DNA of 64,000 nucleotides from NCBI RefSeq assembly GCF_014384805.1, contig NZ_JACRSS010000001.1:248001-312000 (forward strand), read 5' to 3'. Position numbers and translations under genes: made by a program. Shown here piece after piece: positions 8,243 to 16,305 of the stretch; within the stretch, counting starts at the first letter, position 1; the number at the start of each line of letters is the position of its first letter. The stretch is from Guopingia tenuis. Lineage in GTDB: Bacteria; Bacillota; Clostridia; Christensenellales; Christensenellaceae. The notes under the pieces are model-generated. The model was not told the origin of the DNA. It saw nothing but the letters and a program-made list of their open reading frames with translations, and searched no databases.

Positions 8243-9688
8243 ATGGCAAAGATGAAAAAGGAGTTTGTGGAGCATATTACCTCCCAGGCTGAGGATTTTT
8301 CCCGGTGGTATACGGATGTCATCATGAAGGCTGATATGGTGGATTATTCGGATGTCAAGGGCTGCATGGTCATTAAGCAGTATGGCTATGGCATTTGGGA
8401 GCTGATTCAGGAAGAAATGGACCGGCGCTTTAAGGAAACTGGGCATAAAAATGCATATTTCCCGCTGCTGATCCCCGAATCCCTTTTGCAGAAAGAGGCC
8501 GAGCATGTGGAAGGTTTTGCCCCGGAAGTGGCCTGGGTTACGCATGGCGGGGGAGAAAAGCTGCAGGAGCGGCTCTGTATCCGCCCGACCTCTGAGACGA
8601 TTATCTGTTCCATGTATGCAAAATGGGTGCAGTCCTATCGGGATCTGCCCATTCTTCTGAACCAGTGGGCCAATGTCCTGCGCTGGGAAAAGACCACCCG
8701 GCCTTTCCTGCGCACATCGGAATTCCTCTGGCAGGAGGGGCACACGGTCCATGCCACGCAGCAGGAAGCCGAAGAAGAAACGGTGAAAATGCTGGGGGTC
8801 TATAAGGAATTTGCGGAAAACGTTCTGGCGATTCCGGTGATTACCGGTCAAAAGAGCGAAAAAGAGAAGTTTGCCGGTGCCGACCATACCTATACGATGG
8901 AAGCCATGATGCTGGACGGCCGGGCGTTGCAGATGGGGACATCGCATAATCTAGGGCAGAATTTTGCCAAGGGCTTCGGCATTCAGTATCTGGATAAGGA
9001 CAGTAAACTGAAATATCCCTGGCAGACATCCTGGGGAACCTCCACGCGGATGATCGGTGGGCTGATCATGGTCCATGGAGACGACCGCGGCCTTAAGCTG
9101 CCCCCCAAAGTTGCTCCCATTCAGTGCATGATCATTCCCATTGCCGCATTCAAGGAAGGGGTCATGGAAAAGAGCCGCGAGCTTTATGATACTATTAAAA
9201 AAGCCGGGATCCGTGTGGATCTGGATGACCGCGACCAGAGCGCCGGATGGAAGTTTAACGACTGCGAGCTGCGAGGCATTCCGCTGCGCTTGGAAATCGG
9301 GCCGAAGGATATCGAACAGGGCCAGGTTGTTCTCGTCCGCCGGGATACCTTTGAGAAGATCACCGTGCCCATGGAAGGGATAGCCGAGACGATTGCCAAT
9401 CTTCTGGATGAGATCCACGCCAATATGCTTAAAATGGCGCGGGAATTCCGGGATGCGCATACATTCAAGGCGACGAATTTTGAAGAATTTGAGAAGGGAA
9501 TTGAGAAAGGGCATGGCTTTGTGAAGGCCATGTGGTGCGGCTGCCGGGAATGCGAAGACGCCATCAAGGAAAAGACGGGCGTCACTACGCGCTGCATGCC
9601 CTTTGATGACGATGAGGTTCTCTCCGATGTGTGTGTTTTCTGCGGAAAACCGGCGAAAAAGCTGATGGTTTTTGCAAAGTCCTATTGA
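8243..9688 (+). CDS. proS: Prolyl-tRNA synthetase, archaeal/eukaryotic-like short type
   Basis: ProRS charges tRNA-Pro with proline. The 481-residue protein is the short form, without the editing insertion between class II motifs 2 and 3. Visible features are motif 2 (LNQWANVLRWEKTTRPFLR), the HTVHATQQEAEEE loop, motif 3 near SWGTSTRMIGG, an anticodon-binding domain (about 285-385) and a C-terminal zinc-type domain with CGCRECED and CVFCG cysteines ending in a conserved terminal tyrosine. The ATG at 8243 has GGAGGA upstream and follows the T-box terminator. Expression should respond to tRNA-Pro charging. Confidence 0.97.
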   Translation: MAKMKKEFVEHITSQAEDFSRWYTDVIMKADMVDYSDVKGCMVIKQYGYGIWELIQEEMDRRFKETGHKNAYFPLLIPESLLQKEAEHVEGFAPEVAWVTHGGGEKLQERLCIRPTSETIICSMYAKWVQSYRDLPILLNQWANVLRWEKTTRPFLRTSEFLWQEGHTVHATQQEAEEETVKMLGVYKEFAENVLAIPVITGQKSEKEKFAGADHTYTMEAMMLDGRALQMGTSHNLGQNFAKGFGIQYLDKDSKLKYPWQTSWGTSTRMIGGLIMVHGDDRGLKLPPKVAPIQCMIIPIAAFKEGVMEKSRELYDTIKKAGIRVDLDDRDQSAGWKFNDCELRGIPLRLEIGPKDIEQGQVVLVRRDTFEKITVPMEGIAETIANLLDEIHANMLKMAREFRDAHTFKATNFEEFEKGIEKGHGFVKAMWCGCRECEDAIKEKTGVTTRCMPFDDDEVLSDVCVFCGKPAKKLMVFAKSY

Positions 9689-9701
9689 TAGATAGAAGCG
9701 A

Positions 9702-9742
9702 AAAAATAGTCGCATGAGCAAAATCATGTGGCTATTTTTATT
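9702..9742 (+). terminator. Rho-independent terminator after proS
   Basis: An inverted repeat pairs AAATAGTCGCATGA with TCATGTGGCTATTT across a short AGCAAAA-type loop and ends in a T-rich stretch. It begins 14 bases after the proS stop codon. Confidence 0.75.
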
Positions 9743-9818
9743 ATATCGAACGGAAGGAAAAGAGCCGGAATGCCGCAACAAAAAACAGCGGCAATGATTA
9801 TGCCGCCGTTTAAAAACA

Positions 9819-10667
9819 TTAGAGCTCTTCACTTTTATCCAGATATGCACGCATGCGCTGCACATCGTATTTGGGGTTATGAGCGGTGCCTTCTAAATCC
9901 ACGCCCATCAACTTGCAGGACTTCTCCAAAGACAGTACGCGGTTTCCAATTTTCATGCTGCAGTCTACATTCCGCACCCGGAAAAAATTAAACATATCGT
10001 TGCCAAACGAAGATTTTAAAAACAGGGAATCTGTATCGCCATAGGTATAGATTTTTTTGGCCCGGGAAAACATGTTGATAAAATATTTCTCAAAAGACCG
10101 GATATGTTTGGCCTTATACAGATCCTCCAGAGAATAGGGCAGAAGATCCTGATAGGTGTTGTTCCAAAGCCGTGTGATATAGCGGTTATCCGAAAAGGGC
10201 TTTGCAATCCCCTCAAAAACTTTGGTTTCATTCTTTTCCCGATCCACCAGCTCCGCATACCAGCCGCAGATCCGCATATTCATCGCCTCAAAATCAATAT
10301 ATAAAATCGGTTTAGATGCCGGTGCATCAGCGGCAACGGCTTTTTCAGCATATAGCTGGAATACCGGGCTTTTGGGGCCAAAGGTATGCTTTAAAACATG
10401 GTCATAGAATGCTGCGGGATGAATAGAGTCCGCTTTTTTGAAGAGATCCTCGAAAAAAGGCGCCAATCGACCGATATATTCAAAAGATTTCAGCTGTTTT
10501 TTTGTATAGGGCAGGAGAAAATACTCAGAAGGCAAAATCTTATCCAGCGATGCACTGCTTTTAAAGGGCCGCGCAGCACCGTTATAATATTGGTTTGTGG
10601 CCGTATCATGGATTTCCCATGCACATATTTTTTCTTTTAATGTAAAAAATTTAACTTCTAATGCCAT
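9819..10667 (-). CDS. DEDDh-type 3'-5' exonuclease-like protein with unknown N-terminal domain
   Basis: The C-terminal half (about residues 120-282) looks like a DnaQ/RNase T fold: Exo I as YIDFEAMNM (Asp-x-Glu), Exo II as YTYGDTDSLFLKSSF and Exo III as AHNPKYDVQRM (His and Asp). All four acidic positions and the histidine seem present, so activity on nucleic acid ends is plausible. The N-terminal half (MALEVKFFTLKEKICAWEI...) matches nothing I recognise. The ATG at 10667 has a weak GGGG element upstream; a GTG at 10715 is possible but lacks a ribosome-binding site. The gene is isolated between the proS terminator and tRNA-Trp. Confidence 0.65.
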   Translation of the reverse strand: MALEVKFFTLKEKICAWEIHDTATNQYYNGAARPFKSSASLDKILPSEYFLLPYTKKQLKSFEYIGRLAPFFEDLFKKADSIHPAAFYDHVLKHTFGPKSPVFQLYAEKAVAADAPASKPILYIDFEAMNMRICGWYAELVDREKNETKVFEGIAKPFSDNRYITRLWNNTYQDLLPYSLEDLYKAKHIRSFEKYFINMFSRAKKIYTYGDTDSLFLKSSFGNDMFNFFRVRNVDCSMKIGNRVLSLEKSCKLMGVDLEGTAHNPKYDVQRMRAYLDKSEEL

Positions 10668-10721
10668 TGGAAATATTTTTCCCCATAAAGATATTTTTAA
10701 TTGCGGACGGGACACTTAAAA

Positions 10722-10751
10722 TAAAAACAGCAGCATTTTTGCTGCTGTTTT
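10722..10751 (-). terminator. Terminator after tRNA-Trp
   Basis: On the minus strand AACAGCAGC pairs with GCTGCTGTT around a short A-rich loop and is followed by TTTTTATTTT. It starts directly after the encoded CCA of the tRNA gene. Confidence 0.8.
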
Positions 10752-10827
<76 letters not shown>

Positions 10828-10852
10828 ATGCAATGGAGCCAACAACGTTATT

Positions 10853-10881
10853 ATTATAAAAGAATCAAGGCAAATAGTCAA
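10853..10881 (-). promoter_or_regulatory. tRNA-Trp promoter
   Basis: On the minus strand TTGACT (10876-10881) and TATAAT (10853-10858) are spaced by 17 bases and lie about 25 bases upstream of the mature tRNA 5' end. Confidence 0.75.
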
Positions 10882-10917
10882 GGTAAAAATCAAAGAATGG
10901 GGAGATTTTCTTTCTCT

Positions 10918-10946
10918 TTGCAATTTATCAATGGCTATATTATAAT
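10918..10946 (+). promoter_or_regulatory. proC-rnhA promoter
   Basis: TTGCAA at 10918-10923 and TATAAT at 10941-10946 are spaced by 17 bases. A transcript starting near 10953 would carry a short leader with GAGGTG ahead of proC. Confidence 0.7.
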
Positions 10947-10990
10947 GTTACTAACAAAAACAAATAAAAGATATTGAGGTGTAAATTCCC

Positions 10991-11779
10991 ATGAAAATTG
11001 GATTTATTGGCGCCGGGAATATGGCAGAGGCCATTGTTGCCGGTATGCTCTCGCAGAAAACCGTCGCCCCGGGGGATGTATATTTATATGATATAAGCGC
11101 GCAGAAGCTGGCGGATCACCGGGAAAAATACTATGTCAATTCCTGCGCCACCATTGACCAGCTCCTGCAGGTGGCGGATATATGTGTCCTCTGCGTGAAA
11201 CCGAATGTGGCGAAAGGGGTTTTGCAGCAGATTACCAAAGATAATATTTGTCTCTTGTCTATCGTGACGGGGTTGACCTATGCCCAGATGGAGGAAAATA
11301 TTCGGGCAAAGGGGGCCAGATTTCTGCGCATTATGCCCAATACGCCGCTGATGGCAGGGGAGGGAGCGACTGTTTTTGCCATGCCGCATACTCTGCGCGA
11401 CGATGAATTTGCCTTTGCCAAAGAAATTTTCTCGGCCAGCGGCCTTGTGGAGACGATTGACGAGGCATATTTGCCGGCTGTTACGGGAATCAGCGGAAGC
11501 GGCCCGGCGTATGTATACATGTTTATTGAAGCGCTGGCGGATGCCGGCGTGAAAAATGGCTTGACACGCCAAATGGCTCTGGAACTTGCTTCGCAAACGG
11601 TTTTGGGAGCGGCAAAGATGGTCCGGGAAAGCCCGCTGCATCCCGCTGTTTTAAAAGATAATGTCTGCTCGCCGGGTGGAACGACGATTGAAGCGGTTTC
11701 GGTTTTGGAGCAGAAGGGATTCCGCGGCGCAGTGATAGAAGCTGTTGATGCCTGTGTGGAAAAGGCGAAGGTTTTATAA
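10991..11779 (+). CDS. proC: Pyrroline-5-carboxylate reductase
   Basis: ProC reduces pyrroline-5-carboxylate to proline with NAD(P)H, the last step of proline synthesis. The 262-residue protein has the N-terminal dinucleotide motif GFIGAGNMAEAI, the RIMPNTP segment, and the family signature near the C terminus (GSGPAYVYMFIEALADAG and SPGGTTIEAV). The start ATG has GAGGTG 13 bases upstream. Its TAA stop overlaps the rnhA ATG by one base, so the two genes are co-translated. The gene lies only 1.3 kb from proS. Confidence 0.96.
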   Translation: MKIGFIGAGNMAEAIVAGMLSQKTVAPGDVYLYDISAQKLADHREKYYVNSCATIDQLLQVADICVLCVKPNVAKGVLQQITKDNICLLSIVTGLTYAQMEENIRAKGARFLRIMPNTPLMAGEGATVFAMPHTLRDDEFAFAKEIFSASGLVETIDEAYLPAVTGISGSGPAYVYMFIEALADAGVKNGLTRQMALELASQTVLGAAKMVRESPLHPAVLKDNVCSPGGTTIEAVSVLEQKGFRGAVIEAVDACVEKAKVL

Positions 11780-12258
11780 TGGCCTATAAGCATGTTGATA
11801 TCTACTGCGATGGCGCCTGTTCGGGAAATCCAGGCCCCGGCGGCTGGGGAGCCGTGTTGTTGTATAAGGGGGCGAAGCGGGAGCTTTCCGGTTATTCTTC
11901 GGAATCCACCAATAACCGAATGGAGCTGACTGCCGCGATTATGGCACTAAATGCCCTAAAAGAGCCTTGTGACGTCCATATTTATACGGACAGCGCTTAT
12001 CTCTGCAACGCGTTCAACAACGGATGGATCATTGCCTGGGAACGCAACGGATGGATCAACGCAAAGAAAAAGCCGGTGGAAAACAAGGATTTATGGCTGC
12101 TGTTGACCAACAAAACAAAGGAGCACCGGATATCCTGGTTTAAGGTTAAGGGGCATGCAGATAATGCCTATAACAATCTATGCGACAAGCTGGCCACGGA
12201 TGAGATTAAAAAGAATAAGGAAGCTAAGAAAAAAACGCAAGCAGCGGACTTAAAATAA
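11779..12258 (+). CDS. rnhA: Ribonuclease HI
   Basis: RNase HI cuts the RNA strand of RNA-DNA hybrids, removing primers and R-loops. The 159-residue protein contains the acidic active site: Asp in DIYCDGACSGNPGPGG, Glu in NNRMELTA, Asp in IYTDSAYL, and the C-terminal VKGHADNAYNN histidine-aspartate segment. The lysine-rich tail after residue 140 is a common extra. It starts at the ATG overlapping the proC stop. Length and motif order match bacterial type 1 enzymes. Confidence 0.95.
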   Translation: MAYKHVDIYCDGACSGNPGPGGWGAVLLYKGAKRELSGYSSESTNNRMELTAAIMALNALKEPCDVHIYTDSAYLCNAFNNGWIIAWERNGWINAKKKPVENKDLWLLLTNKTKEHRISWFKVKGHADNAYNNLCDKLATDEIKKNKEAKKKTQAADLK

Positions 12259-12390
12259 ATGCCATTTAAGGCAAAGCAAGGGGACTGACACATAACTATG
12301 CGCAAAACACAAGTTTTACGAAGAATTATAGGGCGATTGACCTGAAATTCCAATACTCTACCTGTCCTGCAGGCAAATTATAATAAATTT

Positions 12391-13452
12391 ATGGAAAAGA
12401 ATAAATCTTACTACGATCAAAGAAATATCGATACTCTGCAAAAAATTCGTTCTCTCCTGCTGGAGCTTCCGGATTGGTTTGGCGGCTTTATGCGCGCGTG
12501 TGAAACAACGCATTCTGCTTTGACACGCCTAAACTATTGTTTCGATACGCGCGTTTTTCTTACATATCTTGTGCAGGAGCATCCGGATTTTTATGGATAT
12601 TCCATGAAATATATCACGACGGATATGATCGGCCGTCTGTCCCTCACGGATTTGGAAATTTATGTCGAATATCTGGGATATTATGTGGACAGCGAGGAAA
12701 ATGAACATGAAAATGCAGAGCGCGGCAAAGCAAGAAAAATTGCCAGCCTGCGCTCTCTGTTTAAGTATTTATATAAAAAAGAGCTGATATCTTCCAATCC
12801 AGCCGAGCTTTTGGACATGCCAAAAATTCATGAAAAAGCGATTGTTCACTTATCTCCCGAGGAAGTTGCCGCTATGATCGACGTAATTGAATCTGGCGAA
12901 GGCTTGAGCAAAAAGCAGCTGCAATATCACAAACAGACCATGCGGCGGGATGCCGCCATTTGCGTTTTGTTTCTCACGACGGGCATTCGTATCAGCGAAC
13001 TGGTGGGATTGGATATTGCGGATGTCGATTTTGAAAATTTATCCTTCAAAGTGACAAGAAAAGGCGGAAATCAAAGTATCCTTTATTTTGACGCTGAAAC
13101 AAAAGAGGCCTTGCAGAAATATATCGATGAGCGAAAAGCCCAGGGAAGTTATTCTCTCCGCTCCCCCCTCTTTTTATCCATGCAGAATAAGCGGATGAGT
13201 GTTCGCAGTGTGGAAAACATGGTGGAAAAGTATGCCCGGATCGCTGCACCGCTGAAAAAAATAACGCCCCATAAGCTGCGCAGCACCTATGGGACGATGT
13301 TATATCAGGAAACCGGCGATATTTATCTGGTGGCCGATGTTTTGGGGCACAAAGACGTAAACACCACGCGCAAGCACTATGCCTCAATGTCGGATGAACA
13401 CCGTAAACGGGCCGCAAAGGCCATCCGTCTGCGGAAAAAATCGGATGAATAA
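12391..13452 (+). CDS. Tyrosine recombinase (XerC/XerD-like)
   Basis: A 353-residue site-specific recombinase. The N-terminal SAM-like DNA-binding half is followed by a catalytic domain with Arg in TTGIRISELVGLD, Lys in VTRKGGN, the HKLRSTYG His-x-x-Arg, the GHKDVNTTRKHYA His and the nucleophilic Tyr. All catalytic residues are present. It is a little longer than XerC/XerD (about 300). No ribosome-binding site precedes the ATG, and a TATAAT at 12379-12384 ends 6 bases before it, so the mRNA may be leaderless. No phage or integron genes surround it, so a chromosomal (dimer resolution-type) role is more likely than mobility. Confidence 0.88.
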   Translation: MEKNKSYYDQRNIDTLQKIRSLLLELPDWFGGFMRACETTHSALTRLNYCFDTRVFLTYLVQEHPDFYGYSMKYITTDMIGRLSLTDLEIYVEYLGYYVDSEENEHENAERGKARKIASLRSLFKYLYKKELISSNPAELLDMPKIHEKAIVHLSPEEVAAMIDVIESGEGLSKKQLQYHKQTMRRDAAICVLFLTTGIRISELVGLDIADVDFENLSFKVTRKGGNQSILYFDAETKEALQKYIDERKAQGSYSLRSPLFLSMQNKRMSVRSVENMVEKYARIAAPLKKITPHKLRSTYGTMLYQETGDIYLVADVLGHKDVNTTRKHYASMSDEHRKRAAKAIRLRKKSDE

Positions 13453-13463
13453 GACGCCTTAAG

Positions 13464-14057
13464 CTAGCGCCCCGCATGATTCCTGGTTTTCCAAATTTTG
13501 ATGCTGTTTCTTTTTACTTTATAGGAAACCTTAGCGGCAGAGGCCATGGGCCGGTCTTTTTTGGAATCCGAATAGAAAGCCTCCAGGCGGGCTTCCGGCT
13601 TTTCCTGCTGAAACCGCTTGAGCTTTTCCTTTCCGATGCAGGTGCGCCCGCCTTTCACCGTTCCGGTTTTCAGATCCACCTGCGTGGCCACATAACCGGC
13701 AAAATTCAACCGCTCCTGGAGCGCCTTTATCAAAAAATCTGCGGAAGCGGAAACGATAAGAACGTTCTCCATATGGAGGCTATAAAACCATTTTTTTATT
13801 TTTCGGATATTTTTATCCCAAAATTCCTGAATCAGCTGTTCAGGATTTTCCAGCTCCGGCGTGAACCGATAGAATTTTTCCGTGTTCTCGTGAAAATCAT
13901 GGAACCGGAGCAGATATTTTATGTAATTGCCCAGATGCTTTAAGAAAAACATGTTAAGCCCCTGGGTTTTTCGCATACAAAACAGAAAGAAATCGATGGA
14001 ACAGTTGCCGCGATAGATGGTGCCATCCAGATCGCAGCCGACATAAGTCTCCTGCAT
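13464..14057 (-). CDS. HAD-superfamily phosphatase (subfamily IB)
   Basis: A 197-residue hydrolase with HAD motif I CDLDGTIY (two aspartates), motif II VLIVSASADF, a downstream lysine, and motif III FYSDSKKDRPM. The helical cap between motifs I and II places it in the PSP-like IB group, which includes phosphoserine phosphatases and CicA-like proteins. The substrate cannot be read from sequence. The ATG at 14057 has GGAG 7 bases upstream. It lies 22 bases past the ynbB-like gene on the same strand, so it is probably the last gene of the mutS operon. Confidence 0.8.
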   Translation of the reverse strand: MQETYVGCDLDGTIYRGNCSIDFFLFCMRKTQGLNMFFLKHLGNYIKYLLRFHDFHENTEKFYRFTPELENPEQLIQEFWDKNIRKIKKWFYSLHMENVLIVSASADFLIKALQERLNFAGYVATQVDLKTGTVKGGRTCIGKEKLKRFQQEKPEARLEAFYSDSKKDRPMASAAKVSYKVKRNSIKIWKTRNHAGR

Positions 14058-14078
14058 AAACTCTCCTATTTTTTAATT

Positions 14079-15362
14079 TTAAACCGGCACTTTCATATAT
14101 GTGAGCGCCAGCATCAGAGCCAGTTTGATATTTTCCAGCGTCAGCCCTCCCTGAAAATAGGCGACATAGGGCTTTTTGATGGGAGCATCTGCGGAAAGCT
14201 CAATGGAGCTGCCCTGAATAAACGAACCAGCTGCCATGATGACTTTATCCTGATATCCCGGCATATCCCAGGGATAAGGAACCACATTGCTGTCGATGGG
14301 AGACGCTTTCTGCACCGCCCGGATCAGTTCCACAAGCTCATTTTCCGTCTTTGTCAAAATGGCTTGGGTGATATCCGAGCGTTTGGCCGAAGCCGTCGGA
14401 AATACCTCATAGCCCAGTTTAGAAAACACCGCAGCGGACAGCGTTGCACCGCAGAGCGCATTTTTCACTACGCCTGGGGCAAAATAGATGCCCTGGAAAA
14501 ATGGAAGATAACCTGCCAGATATGAGCCGATCTCATCGCCGATTCCCGCGCAAGTCATACGCTGGGAAATGAGGCGGATCGCCTTCTGCGTGCCGGCGAT
14601 ATAGGCGCCGGTGGGGGCGATTCCCGCCCCGGGGTTTTTGATCAGAGAACCGATGATGACATCCGCCCCCACTTCCGTGGGTTCCCGGGTTTCGCAGAAT
14701 TCCCCATAGCAATTATCCACAACGATATAGACCTCCGGGAATTTTTCCTTAACGCGCCGGATTACCTCCGCGATTTCATCGATACGGATAGCCGGGCGCA
14801 GTTCATATCCCCTGGAACGTTGAATATAAACGATTTTAATCTTTTTGTCAATGTAAAGAGTATCCAGCACAGTGTCAATATCAATTCTGCCGTTTATTAG
14901 ATCGCATTGCCGGTACTGGACGGCAAAATCCCTGAGGGAACCATTCCCCTCCTCTCCATCCAATCCAATCGCAGTAGAAAGCGTATCATAAGGGCGTCCG
15001 GTGATGGAGAACAGCGTGTCCAAAGGGCGAAGAAGGCCAAACAGGGCGATATTGATGGCATGGGTTCCCGAGGAAATCAGCGGGCTGACCAGCGCTCTTT
15101 CCGCGCCGAATATCTCCGCAAAGACTTCCCCCAGCTTTTCGCGCCCTTCGTCTGAATATCCATATCCCGTCGTGCCATAGAAATGCCGGCTGGAAACGCC
15201 ACAATCCCGAAAAGCACGGATCACCTTATAGGAATTGATCTCGCAAATTTCCTGATATTCTGCAAATTGCGGCTGCAATTCCCCCATCGTTTTTTCCACA
15301 AATTCTGCGATTGCGGGAGAAATCTGAAATGTATCACATAAAAACTGATCTGCTGTTTTCAA
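14079..15362 (-). CDS. YnbB-type PLP-dependent lyase (methionine gamma-lyase / aluminium-resistance family)
   Basis: This gene lies directly after miaA in many Firmicutes. The 427-residue protein is a fold-type I PLP enzyme: phosphate loop SPLISSGTHAINIALFG, VYIVVDNCYGEF for the ring-binding aspartate, and the Schiff-base lysine in IIGSLIKNPGAG. The family is annotated both as methionine gamma-lyase-like and as aluminium resistance; the physiological substrate is not established. I use the TTG at 15362, overlapping the miaA TGA as TTGA with AAAGGAG upstream. An ATG at 15398 gives 12 more residues but a 40-base overlap. Confidence 0.85.
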   Translation of the reverse strand: MKTADQFLCDTFQISPAIAEFVEKTMGELQPQFAEYQEICEINSYKVIRAFRDCGVSSRHFYGTTGYGYSDEGREKLGEVFAEIFGAERALVSPLISSGTHAINIALFGLLRPLDTLFSITGRPYDTLSTAIGLDGEEGNGSLRDFAVQYRQCDLINGRIDIDTVLDTLYIDKKIKIVYIQRSRGYELRPAIRIDEIAEVIRRVKEKFPEVYIVVDNCYGEFCETREPTEVGADVIIGSLIKNPGAGIAPTGAYIAGTQKAIRLISQRMTCAGIGDEIGSYLAGYLPFFQGIYFAPGVVKNALCGATLSAAVFSKLGYEVFPTASAKRSDITQAILTKTENELVELIRAVQKASPIDSNVVPYPWDMPGYQDKVIMAAGSFIQGSSIELSADAPIKKPYVAYFQGGLTLENIKLALMLALTYMKVPV

Positions 15363-16303
15363 CGCTGTTTCTGCTCCTTTAAACCCTTTTCTATCCATTG
15401 CATAACATCCGACTCCAGACCGGCAAAACTTTCATAGGAATCCGCAAAGAACCACTGAATGCGCGGTTCCCGGCGAAACCATGTCATCTGCCGTTTTGCA
15501 AAGTGCCGGGTATTTTTTTTAAGCTGCTCCACCGCCTGGTCCAGGGATTCCTCTCCGTGAAAATAAGGGAGAAATTCCTTATAGCCAATGGCAGAAAACG
15601 CCTGGATCTCCGGCCCATAGTTATCATAAAGCCTGCGTGCTTCGGCTTCCAGGCCCTGTTCCATCATTTGGTCAATCCGCCGTTCTATATCCGCATAAAG
15701 GCGCGCACGCTCCTTGGTCAAACCAATCATTAGAAAATTGTATTCCCCGTTTTCCTTTCGGAACTGGAAAGAATTGCGCTTTTCTTCGGGCAAACGAGCG
15801 ATTTCAAGCGCACGAATGACCCGTTTCATATCATTATAATGAATCCGTTTCGCTGCAGCCGGATCCTTTTCCGCCAGCAGTCCATGAATATATTCCTTTC
15901 CCTTTTCTTCACAGAGCTGCTCCATCTCCCGGCGAAAATCTTCGTCCGGCGCTGCACCGGAAAAATCCAAGTCATATGTGAGAGCATGAATATATAGCCC
16001 CGTTCCCCCGGCGACAATCGGCAAAACGTCTCGATCCAGCAATTTTTGTATAACAGCAAAGGCATCCGACCGATATCTGGCAGCCGTATATTCCTGATTT
16101 GGCGGCAAAAAGCCCAGCAAATGATGGGGGATGTTTCCCATTTCCTTTTTTGTGGGCCGGGCAGTGCCAATCTGCATTTCGCTGTATATCTGCATGGAAT
16201 CGGCGGAGATAATTTCTCCGCCCAACCGTTGGGCCAGGGAAACAGACAAAGCAGTTTTTCCCGTGGCCGTCGGCCCCGTGACAATCAATACATTTTTCTT
16301 CAA
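15359..16303 (-). CDS. miaA: tRNA dimethylallyltransferase
   Basis: MiaA adds a dimethylallyl group to A37 of tRNAs reading UNN codons. The 314-residue protein has the P-loop GPTATGKTALS, the ISADSMQIY motif with catalytic Asp, and the KRVIRALEI and tRNA-contacting TWFRREPRIQW segments. The start is a TTG at 16303 with GGAG 9 bases upstream, 2 bases past the mutL stop. The substrate dimethylallyl diphosphate is made by IspH, encoded at 58-60 kb. Operon order mutS-mutL-miaA is standard. Confidence 0.95.
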   Translation of the reverse strand: MKKNVLIVTGPTATGKTALSVSLAQRLGGEIISADSMQIYSEMQIGTARPTKKEMGNIPHHLLGFLPPNQEYTAARYRSDAFAVIQKLLDRDVLPIVAGGTGLYIHALTYDLDFSGAAPDEDFRREMEQLCEEKGKEYIHGLLAEKDPAAAKRIHYNDMKRVIRALEIARLPEEKRNSFQFRKENGEYNFLMIGLTKERARLYADIERRIDQMMEQGLEAEARRLYDNYGPEIQAFSAIGYKEFLPYFHGEESLDQAVEQLKKNTRHFAKRQMTWFRREPRIQWFFADSYESFAGLESDVMQWIEKGLKEQKQR

Positions 16304-16305
16304 AG

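Noticed and set aside
12391..13452. Integrative element around the tyrosine recombinase
   Set aside because: No flanking direct repeats, excisionase or cargo genes seen, and tRNA-Trp nearby is intact and not the border of a repeat that I can detect.
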